A DNA stretch of 64,000 nucleotides from NCBI GenBank assembly GCA_965199875.1, contig OZ241346.1, positions 434,001-498,000 of the forward strand. Reading direction: 5' to 3'. Shown here one piece after another: positions 1 through 8,000 of this stretch (position 1 is its first letter; the number at the start of each line of letters is the position of its first letter). The position numbers and the translations under genes were made by a program. The stretch comes from VXYL01 sp965199875 (GTDB lineage Bacteria; Pseudomonadota; Gammaproteobacteria; Pseudomonadales; Azotimanducaceae). The notes beneath the pieces were generated by a model, which did no database searches, was not told the origin of the DNA, and saw nothing but the letters and a program-made list of their open reading frames with translations.

Positions 1-3000
1 CCTGCAGGCCCGTCGCCGCGGCCGTGTCCACCGTCACCAGGCCCGGGTCGGCGCTCGTCGCCGTCACCGTCACCGTGCCCGTCGGCAGCGCCGACAGCTT
101 CACCGTGTACGGCGTGCTCGTCGCCACGCCCTCCGTCAGCGCCAGCGGGCCGGCGTCCGCGACGTTCGCCGTGGCCGGGTTCGCGTCGATCACGATCGCC
201 GCCGTCTCGTCGTCCGCCACCGTCACGCCCACGCTCGCCGCGGTCGCGCCGTAGTTCGGCGACACCGCGTGGCTGATCGTCGCCGAGCCGTCCACCGCGT
301 CGTCGTCGTCCCGCGGCCCCACCGTCACCGTCTGCGCCGTGTTCCACGTCGTCGGCGTGAACGACAGCGTGTTCTGCAGCCCCGTCGTCCCGGTGTCCGT
401 GTCCACCCTCGCCACGTTCGTGTCGGTGCTCGTCACCGTCACCGTCACCGTGCCCGTCGGCTGGCCGCCGAGCACCACCGTGTAGGTGCTGCTCGCGCCT
501 CCCTCCGTCAGCGCCAGGTTCGTCCGGCTCACCGCCACCGACGGCGTCGGCAAGATGTTCACCGCCGGCGTCGTCAGCGCCCCGGCCAGCGTGTGCGCCG
601 AATCCGCCACCGTCACCGACAGCGTCCGCACCGTGTCGAAGCCGCCGGAGTAGCCCAGCGTCAGCGTCGCCGACGTGTCGCCGGCCGTCACCGTCGCCAG
701 CGAGGCCACGCGCAGCCCCGGCAGGTTCGTCGTCAGCGTGAAGCTGCCCGCCGCCACGCCGCTCTCGAATTCGGCGTTGGCCAGCTCCACCGTCACCGTG
801 GCGTTGTTCAGCGTCGCCTCCGCCAGGGCCGCCGGCGCCGTGATCGCCGCCGACGGCACCACCACCGCCACCGTGAACGTCAGCATGTCCTGGTCGCCCG
901 CGCCAAGGTTCGAGTCCGAATCCGAGACGGTGATCGTCACCGTCACCGGCGTGGTGGTCGCCGTCGGCGTGCCGCACACCGTGCGCGGCGCGTTGCCGGC
1001 GCAGCTGCCCGTGCCGTCGGCGTCGAACACCAGGCCCGTCGGCAGGCCGCTCTCCGCGTAGCTCAGGACGCCGTTGCCGGCGCCCGCCGCCGGAATCTGG
1101 AACGCCGGGATGGCGCGGCCGTGCTGGAACGTCTTGTTCGACACCATGGCCGTGCCGAAGTCCGGCGCCGTGTCCGGCTGCGCGTCCAGCTGCGGCGCCG
1201 CCGCCAGGCCCCGGTACTTGAGGATCGGGTGCTGGTTCGAGAGGCCGAAGTCCCATGGGTCGGCGTCGGCGTCGTCGCCGGTCGCGCCGTCGCCGTCCAC
1301 GTCCTGGTCGTCCCACGCCGCGTAGATGGCCTCGCCGGGAGAGCCGACCACCGTGTCGTAGTCCGTCGGCGCCTGCAGCACCGCCGTCGTCCGGCCCTCC
1401 GGCGGCTGCGGCGGGTTCTCCGTGTCGTCCGCGATGCCGCTCAGGGTCGTGTCCCAGTAGCTCGCCGCCACCGTGCCTTCGTTGTACGCGAAGGCGCGCC
1501 GGAGGCCGCAGGGACCCGTCACCGTCCCGGTCGAGTAGCTCGTCGCGATGGTGGAGCTCGCGCCGTTGGCGCCGACCAGCCCGCCGGCGGCGCGGTAGGC
1601 GCCGGCCTGCGTGCAGACCACGGTCGCCGTCGAGTAGCTCGCCACCACCGTCGACGTCGCCTGCGCCGCCCCCACCAGGCCGCCGACGTTGCCTCTCGCC
1701 GTCACCGAACCCGACGACCACACCGCCGCGACGCGCCCGCGGCTCAACCCGGCCAGCATCCCCACCGTGCCCTGCCCGTCGCCCACGTAGGCGTCCGGCA
1801 GACCCAGCGACGTCACCAACGCGGCGTCCGACAGCGCCGAGAACAGCCCCGAGTAGTTGCGGCTGCGCTTCACGAATAGGTTGTCGATGACGCGCCCGTT
1901 GCCGTCGAAGCGGGCGCGGTAGTGCGTCGCGGCGCCCGGCGTTTCGTTCGGGCCGATGGGAACCCAGCCGTCGTCGGCGTTGTAGTAGGCGTCGCCGGAG
2001 TCGCCGGCGCCGTTCGTGTGCGTGCTGCCGCTGCCGTCGGTGTCGAAGTCCAGGTCGTTCGCCAGCTCGTAGCCCAGGCAGTCGTTGTCGTCCGCGTCGT
2101 CCTCGGTCGGCGCGCAGAAGCCGACGCCGCTCGGATTGAACACCGGGTTGAAGAACGCGCTGAAGTAGCTCGTCGTGGCGCTGGACACGGGCGCCCCGTC
2201 GCCGTCCAGGTCCCAGCGCACCGCGTCCAGCTGCGCCAGCGTGGAAATCTCGATCAGCCGGTCGCCGTCGGCGTCGTAGTCGGTGCGCTGGTCCGCCGGG
2301 TCCAGCCCGCCCCACTTCAGCACCGGGTGGTTGAACGCGGCGCCGAAATCCCACGGGTCGGGGTCCACGGCGCCGTCGCCGTCCACGTCCTGGTCGTCCC
2401 AGGCGTTGTAGACGTCGCTGGCGCTCGCGCCGTACGCCGTCGGCGTCCACATGGCGACCGTCGACAGGCCCTCCGGCGAGTTCGTGTCGCCGTCGTCCGC
2501 GATGCCGGTCAGGCCTGTGTCCCAGTAGCTCGCCGTCACCGTGCCGCCGCCGCCGGCCACCAGGCCGTGCTTGGTCGGGCAGTCGCCCGTCACCGCGCCG
2601 GTGGAGTAGCTCGCCGTGATCGGGCCGTCGCTGTAGCTCGCCAGCCCGGCCGCGCCCGCCCACGACTCGGTGTGCGTGCATTCCACGGCCGCTATGGAGT
2701 ACGACGCCACGATCGTCGACGACGCCGCCGCGACGCCCACCAGGCCGCCCACCGCGTACAGCCCCGACACCACGCCGGTGGCGTACACCGCCTCGACGCG
2801 GCCGTTGATCGTGCCCGCCAGGATGCCGGACCGGGCCCTGCCGCCCGACACCCGGGCATCCGCCAGCCCCAGCGCCCGGATCGTCGAACTCGACGTCGTC
2901 GTCGAGAACATCCCGCGGTCGTCGCTGGCGCCGGTCACGGTCAGGTTGGAGATGGTGTGGCCGCGGCCGTCGAGCGTCGCGTCCCAGCCGACGATGGGCG

Positions 3001-4363
3001 TCCAGCTGGCGAAGGCGTCGTCCGCGTCCACGTCGCCGTCGCCGTCGGTGTCGAAGTCCAGGTCCGCGGTCAGCGCGTAGCCGCCGCAGTCCGGGAGCTG
3101 GTCGGAATCCCCGCCGTCGGGACAGCCCATGCCGGCGGCGGCGGCGGGGAAGGCGGCGGCGTAGCTTGCGGCGTTGCCGGAGGACGGAACGCCGTCGCCG
3201 TCCACGTCCCAGCGCATGGCGTTCAGCTTCGCCAGGGAGTCGACGTCGATCAGGCCGTCGTTGTCGGCGTCGTAGTCCGTGCCGGCACTCGGCTCGTCGT
3301 CCGCGACGCCGACCCGGACGCGGGCTGAAAAGCCATTGAAGCCGCCGCCGCTGGCCGCGTTGGCGATCGTCGCCGCCTCGTCCACCGCGTCGGCGTCGCC
3401 CTCCGCCGTCACCGTCACCGACTGCGCCGTGCTCCAGTTCTGCGTCGTGAAGGCCAGCGTGCTGGTGGACACCGTCACCGCCGGGTTGTCGCTCGACACG
3501 CCCACCGTCACCGGGCCGACCGGCATGTGGGACAGAACCACCGTGTAGGCGCCGCTGCTGCCCTCCGCCAGCGACAGGCGGTTCGGCGACACGATCAATC
3601 GCTGCACCGTGATTGGGCCGCGAATTTGAAGCGTGTAAGGGCCGACTCTGTCCAAATAAGACCCGACGCGAACGAAGTAGGTGCCTGCACTCAATGTTTG
3701 TTGGGTGATTTGGAAGTTGGTGCCAGTGCCGCCGTCGTCGTCTGTCGCCAGTTGCGTACCGGCTGAGTTGTAAAGCCAGCCCTGCGTGTCTGTAGTGCCC
3801 GTCGTTCGGATTGTTACGGGGCCGCCTTCGGTCAGCAACGTAAAGCTGAAGTAGTCCCGTTCGTTGCTGGGGAAGATGACGCCCGACGTGTCGCTATTCA
3901 AGGCAACGCTAGTGGCGCTTGCACGCACGTTGGCGTGGTTGTCAGCGCTCGCGTAAAGGCGCAATGAGTAGTCGCCGACTCCGGTCAGATAGGACCGGAC
4001 GCGAACGCAGTATGTACCTGCGTTCAACGTTCGGGCAATTTGGAATGCATCGGCAGGGCCGCCGTCGTCGTCGTCCGTCACTCGCGTACCACCCGAGTCG
4101 TAAAGCCAGCCCTGCGAGTCCAAACTATCTTGACCGTTGTCGTCGATTACGAGGGCCGTTTGGGCCGACAACGTAAAGCCAAAGTAGTCCTCGTCGGTGC
4201 CGGGGTCGATTCTGCCCGACGTTTCGCTGGGAAAGACAACGCTAGTGGCGGCGGCGCATGTATTGCCGTGGTCGTCTTGCCCATGCGCCATCGTGGACAG
4301 CATGGCGGCCGCAAAGGCGAGCGTGGCGATGATGGCGCGCCGCTGGTTCGAGCCTCCGTTCAT
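1..4363 (-). CDS. Giant secreted GLUG/Calx-beta repeat protein, left copy (3' end outside window)
   Basis: About 1,454 codons from an ATG at 4363 are open to the window edge, so the C-terminus is missing. An AGGA ribosome site lies about 8 bases upstream. A Sec-type signal peptide (hydrophobic run ATLAFAAAMLSTMA, cleavage near AHG-Q) is followed by two PPC-like beta domains, roughly residues 35-145 and 146-255, each with a GWLY core and an Asp-rich turn. Then come a Calx-beta-like domain (SLAEGSSGAYTVVL), two GLUG blocks opened by DYDADxDGLI(D/E) loops, a putative Ig domain (GLPTGLVFDADG) and more Calx-beta-like repeats. From the first Calx-beta domain on it parallels the complete neighbour at 5072-21970; the N-terminal module differs. 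GLUG and Calx-beta domains occur in large bacterial adhesins and secreted proteases. I infer a surface or matrix protein; no catalytic motif is visible. Confidence 0.85.
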   Translation of the reverse strand, partial: MNGGSNQRRAIIATLAFAAAMLSTMAHGQDDHGNTCAAATSVVFPSETSGRIDPGTDEDYFGFTLSAQTALVIDDNGQDSLDSQGWLYDSGGTRVTDDDDGGPADAFQIARTLNAGTYCVRVRSYLTGVGDYSLRLYASADNHANVRASATSVALNSDTSGVIFPSNERDYFSFTLLTEGGPVTIRTTGTTDTQGWLYNSAGTQLATDDDGGTGTNFQITQQTLSAGTYFVRVGSYLDRVGPYTLQIRGPITVQRLIVSPNRLSLAEGSSGAYTVVLSHMPVGPVTVGVSSDNPAVTVSTSTLAFTTQNWSTAQSVTVTAEGDADAVDEAATIANAASGGGFNGFSARVRVGVADDEPSAGTDYDADNDGLIDVDSLAKLNAMRWDVDGDGVPSSGNAASYAAAFPAAAAGMGCPDGGDSDQLPDCGGYALTADLDFDTDGDGDVDADDAFASWTPIVGWDATLDGRGHTISNLTVTGASDDRGMFSTTTSSSTIRALGLADARVSGGRARSGILAGTINGRVEAVYATGVVSGLYAVGGLVGVAAASSTIVASYSIAAVECTHTESWAGAAGLASYSDGPITASYSTGAVTGDCPTKHGLVAGGGGTVTASYWDTGLTGIADDGDTNSPEGLSTVAMWTPTAYGASASDVYNAWDDQDVDGDGAVDPDPWDFGAAFNHPVLKWGGLDPADQRTDYDADGDRLIEISTLAQLDAVRWDLDGDGAPVSSATTSYFSAFFNPVFNPSGVGFCAPTEDDADDNDCLGYELANDLDFDTDGSGSTHTNGAGDSGDAYYNADDGWVPIGPNETPGAATHYRARFDGNGRVIDNLFVKRSRNYSGLFSALSDAALVTSLGLPDAYVGDGQGTVGMLAGLSRGRVAAVWSSGSVTARGNVGGLVGAAQATSTVVASYSTATVVCTQAGAYRAAGGLVGANGASSTIATSYSTGTVTGPCGLRRAFAYNEGTVAASYWDTTLSGIADDTENPPQPPEGRTTAVLQAPTDYDTVVGSPGEAIYAAWDDQDVDGDGATGDDADADPWDFGLSNQHPILKYRGLAAAPQLDAQPDTAPDFGTAMVSNKTFQHGRAIPAFQIPAAGAGNGVLSYAESGLPTGLVFDADGTGSCAGNAPRTVCGTPTATTTPVTVTITVSDSDSNLGAGDQDMLTFTVAVVVPSAAITAPAALAEATLNNATVTVELANAEFESGVAAGSFTLTTNLPGLRVASLATVTAGDTSATLTLGYSGGFDTVRTLSVTVADSAHTLAGALTTPAVNILPTPSVAVSRTNLALTEGGASSTYTVVLGGQPTGTVTVTVTSTDTNVARVDTDTGTTGLQNTLSFTPTTWNTAQTVTVGPRDDDDAVDGSATISHAVSPNYGATAASVGVTVADDETAAIVIDANPATANVADAGPLALTEGVATSTPYTVKLSALPTGTVTVTATSADPGLVTVDTAAATGLQ
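1351..2158 (-). repeat. Block nearly identical to 18238-19045
   Basis: By eye, about 808 bases match the neighbouring giant gene at a constant offset of 16,887 with four mismatches. It covers most of one GLUG block. Flanking sequence on both sides is clearly more diverged, so this looks like recent exchange rather than uniform similarity. Confidence 0.85.
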
Positions 4364-4439
4364 AGGCAGTTCCTGTCCGTAAACGGCGGTTTTGCCGGCG
4401 ATCCAGGGCATCGGCGCAAGGCCCGGCTAGCCTGCTGCT

Positions 4440-4454
4440 GGGGGGGGGGGGGGG
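4440..4454. repeat. 15-G homopolymer in the leader of the left giant gene
   Basis: Fifteen consecutive G on the plus strand (poly-C in the transcript sense) lie 77-91 bases before the ATG at 4363. The matching place before the right copy has only six G (22016-22021). If the conserved promoter at 4540-4568 is real, the tract lies in the 5' untranslated leader. Such tracts change length by strand slippage. Confidence 0.9.
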
Positions 4455-4539
4455 ATACGCTCCGACGCCTCAGCGGCGTGACCTGCCCGGCGTCATCGAC
4501 AGCCATCTCGCTCCGCCCTCCCGGAACACAACAGCGCGG

Positions 4540-4568
4540 AACATACCATGTCACCAAGTCAATTGCAG
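4540..4568 (-). promoter_or_regulatory. Candidate promoter of the left giant gene
   Basis: On the minus strand CTGCAA (4568-4563), 17 bases, then TATGTT (4545-4540) resembles a sigma-70 promoter with a weak -35 box. The same boxes and spacing are kept upstream of the right copy. Two direct TGTTCC hexamers nine bases apart start at the -10 box and could be an operator. Prediction only. Confidence 0.4.
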
Positions 4569-4633
4569 GCCGGACGCGCGTTTCTTGGATGGCGACCAAG
4601 GACGGCCTAGTCGCGCCCAACATCCATGCCTGG

Positions 4634-4800
4634 AGCCAGTGTGCCGCTTCCAGAACAACGTGCATTCCAGTGGGACGGGTTTCGTCGCTCGACCTGAACA
4701 CCGGCGGCCTTGCGGGGCGGCACATCCTCAAGTAGCAACATGCCGAAGGCGATAAGACGGAATGCGCCTTTTGCCACGTCAATTTCGGAATCGAACTACT
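4634..4800. other. 167-bp segment unique to the left copy's upstream region
   Basis: The spacer between the clpB end and the giant gene is homologous in both copies, but here about 167 bases interrupt it. Homology resumes exactly on both sides (CCATGCCTGG on one, GGGCCTTCAAGCTG on the other). I see no coding sequence or terminal inverted repeats in it. Either an insertion here or a deletion in the other copy. Confidence 0.65.
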
Positions 4801-4806
4801 GGGCCT

Positions 4807-4953
4807 TCAAGCTGCCGTGGCGAAGTGCATACGGCTGCCGTCGCGGGTGACGGCAATGGTCGCGCCCGGCGCGAAGCGGCCCTCGAGCAGCGCCAGCGAC
4901 AGTGGATTCTCCAAGGCGTGCTGAAGGCCCGCTTCATGGGCCGGGCGCCGAAC
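4807..4953 (-). pseudogene. clpB: clpB 3'-end fragment (duplication scar)
   Basis: This matches the last ~49 codons of the intact clpB at 22215-24788, including the ending MHFATAA and the stop. It begins at the GARPMKRA region and has lost one base after it, so the first part (GARPMKRAF) and the rest (ALENPLSLALLEGRFAPGA) are in different frames. It has no start and cannot make ClpB. It sits just upstream of the left giant gene, exactly as the real clpB end sits upstream of the right giant gene, marking the left edge of a tandem duplication. Confidence 0.92.
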
Positions 4954-4980
4954 GTTGCCGCCGTAGATGCCAACTCTCAT
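4951..4980 (-). pseudogene. Possible 5' remnant of nadD at the duplication junction
   Basis: Ten codons from an ATG at 4980 read MRVGIYGGNV. With one extra A removed they read MRVGIYGGTF, the start typical of nicotinate-mononucleotide adenylyltransferase (GxxGGxF nucleotide-binding motif). The reading then passes straight into the clpB fragment. If right, nadD originally followed the giant gene and the junction formed at a shared GTTCG. Very short, so tentative. Confidence 0.3.
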
Positions 4981-4990
4981 GTTCGGTTTC

Positions 4991-5043
4991 TCAAAAGTCA
5001 GCGAGCGGCGCACCATAGTCGATCGTGGGCGCCAACGCTCGCT
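4991..5043 (-). terminator. Hairpin terminator after the complete giant gene
   Basis: On the minus strand AGCGAGCG (5043-5036) pairs perfectly with CGCTCGCT (5007-5000). The loop holds a second possible pairing (GGCGCC with GGTGCGCC), and a short T run (gacttttg) follows. It starts about 28 bases after the stop at 5072. Confidence 0.55.
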
Positions 5044-5071
5044 CAAGGCATCCGCGGCATCCTTGACTTGG

Positions 5072-8000
5072 CTAGCGGTCGTCGCTGGCGCGTTCCAGCA
5101 GGACGATGCGCCAGCCGCGCCACTGGCTGCGCAGCAGTTCCGTCGCCCGCACCTCGAAGCGCAGCGTGCCGGCCAGGCCGTCGGCGTCCGTCGCCACCAC
5201 CGTCACCGTCGCCGTGCCTTCGCCAACCGCCTCGACGATCAGCAGCCCGTCGCGCAGCCGCACCCGCGCCACCGATTCGTCCGACGACTCCGCGACGTAG
5301 GCCAGCACGTCCTCCGACCCGAAGCGCTGCGACAGCTCCACGCGCAGGTCGTCGCCGCCCGACTGCAGCGCCTGGGCTGCCAGACCCGCCACCGTCGGCG
5401 GGCGCTTGAACAGCGCCAGCGGCGCGCCCGCCGCGGTCGCCAGCCCGTCGAAGCACGGGCGGAGCAGCTCGCCCCGCTCGCACTCCGCGTCGGGAACCGC
5501 CGGCGCCGACGACAGCCGCGCCAGCAGCAGCGGCGCTCCGTCCTGCTCCACCGTCGCCGGCCCGCCGCGCACCGCGCCCGCCGGAATCGACAGCGCGACT
5601 CCCTCCGGTTCCGCCAGCGCCGCCTGCATCGGGAACGGCGCGCCCTCGCGCACCCGTGCCGCCAAGGACGCCGGACCCGGCGCCCACGCCTCGGCGTCCG
5701 TGCGAACCAGCTCCATCGTCAGCAGGAACGGCGCGCCCGGGTTGTCCTGCAGCCGAACCTCCCGCAGCACCGCCAGACCCTCGAACATCCCCGCCGGCAG
5801 TTCCTCCAGCGCGTTGCCCGACAGGTCCAGGCGGCGCAGGCCGGATAGACCCGCCAGCGCGCCCGGCGGCAGTTCCGACAGGCCGTTGCCCGGCAGACGC
5901 AGATCCGCCAGCTGCGGCTGCTCGCCCAGCGACTCCGGCAGCGATCCGATGCGGTTGCCGCCGAGACGCAGCGAGCGCAGGTTCGGCAGCATCTCCAAGG
6001 CCCCGCCCGGCCACGCCGTCAGTGCGTTGCCCGACAGGTCCAGCAGCCGCAGCCCCGACAGGCCCAGCAGGTCCTCCGGCCGCAGCCGCGAAACCCCCGC
6101 CCCCGCCAGACGCAGCGAACTCCGCGACGACAGGTCCGCCACCGCCGCGCACGGCAGCGTCCCGCGCAGCGCGTCGCGCACCGCCGCCTCCCGGTCGCAC
6201 ACCCCCTCCTCGATGGTCGCCAGCGCGCTCGGCTTCGCCCCGAGGCCGTAGCCGGCGTCCGCCGCCGGCGCCGACAGAACGGCCACGAAGCGCTCGCGAA
6301 CCGGCTCCACCTCGTCGTCGTCCACGACGCCGATGGCGATCTCCGTCCGCTCCGCGCCTTCCTCGAACACCGCCACGCCGCCGGCGCCGCCGTCGTGGTC
6401 CGCGGCGTCCGCCGACGCCCCCTCGGCCGCCGGCGACAGCACGTAGGGAACCTCCAGCCGCCGCGGCGCCGGGCGGCTCGCCAGCAGCGCCAGGCGGATG
6501 GCGCCGCCCTCCGGCGCCGAGGCGTCGGCGGCGAACGACACCACCGTGCCCACCCGCACCGCGAAGCTCTGCGACGCGCTCTGGCCGCCGGCGTCCGTCG
6601 CCGTCGCCGTCACCCGCGCCTCGCCCGGACGCAGCCCCGCCACCGCCAGAATCCCGCCGCTCAGCGTCGCCGACGCCACCCGCGGATGCGAACTCTCCGC
6701 CCGGTAGGCCAGCGCGCCGCCCTCCGGGTCCCGGAACGCGGCGCCGAGGTCCAGATGCACCGCCGCGCCGACGTCCAGCTCCAGGTCCGCGAGAGTCGAC
6801 ACCACCTCCGGCGCCAGATCGACCACGCCCGGCGTCTCGGGCGCCGGCGTCTCCGGTTCCGGCGTCTCCGGTTCCGGCGGCGGCGGGACGGCGAACTGCT
6901 TCGTCGCGTCGAAGCCGTCCCACTTCAGCGACGGGTACTGGCTGGAGGTGCCGAAGTCCCAGGGGTCGTCCGGGCCGCCGTCGCCGTCCAGGTCCGCGTT
7001 CCAGGCCGCGTAGATGCCGTCGTAGTCCGTGGGACGCTGCAGATCGGCCGTGCCCAGTCCCTCCGGCGCGTCCAGATCGCCGTCGTCCGGGATGCCGCTC
7101 GCCGTCGCGTCCCAGTAGCTCGCCGTCGCCGCCGCGCGCTCGCCGATCAGGCCCGCCTTGTCCGGGCAGGCGCCCGACACCGCCCCCGCCGACCAGCTCG
7201 TCGACACCGCCGTCGTTCCGCTGCTGCCGCCGCCGGCCAGACCGCCCGCGTAGCCGGACGCGCCGTTGCGGCACTCCACCGACGCCGTCGAGTAGCTCGC
7301 GGCGATGCGCGCGCCGGTCTGCGTCCGCCCCACCAGGCCGCCCGCGGAACTGTCGCCCGACACGGCACCCGTGCTCCAGCTCCCCGTCACCCGCGCACTG
7401 GCGCTGGCGAAGCCGACCAGCGCTCCCGCGCCGTGATCGCCGCGCACCCAGGCGTCCGCCACGCCCACCGCTTCAAGGCGGCCCGACACGACCCCGAACA
7501 GGCCCCGGTAGCGGACGTTGCCGTAGTTCAGGAACAGGTTGCGCACGATGCGGCCGTTGCCGTCGAACCGCCCCGTGAACGGCGTGGCCAGGTCGGTGCC
7601 GACCGCCTCCCAGCCCAGGCCGCCGTTGTAGTAGTCGTCGTCTTCGTCGCCGCCGACGACGCCGCCGGTTTCCGTCCAGGTGCCCCCGTCGCCGTCGGTG
7701 TCGAAGTCCAGGTCCGCGGTCAGCTCGTAGCCGACGCACGCCACCCCCGACACCGGCGTCGGGCACACGCCGCCGCCGCGCGGGTTCGGGAACGCCGCGG
7801 CGTAGCTGCTCGTCGCCGTCGGCGCCGGCGTCCCGTCGCCGTCCAGGTCCCAGCGCATCGCGTTCAGCTTCGCCAAGCTGTCGATGTCGATCAGTCCGTC
7901 CGCGTCGGCGTCGTGGTCCATCGTGACGTTGCGCACCGTCACCCGCACGTCCGGGCCGGCCATGACCGCGCCGTAGTTCGCCACGCCGTGCCTCAGCACC

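Noticed and set aside
4360..4782. A 140-codon minus-strand frame upstream of the left giant gene
   Set aside because: It spans the spacer, the G tract and the 167-base segment; its likeness to the other copy is explained by DNA duplication, and it stops where the real gene starts.
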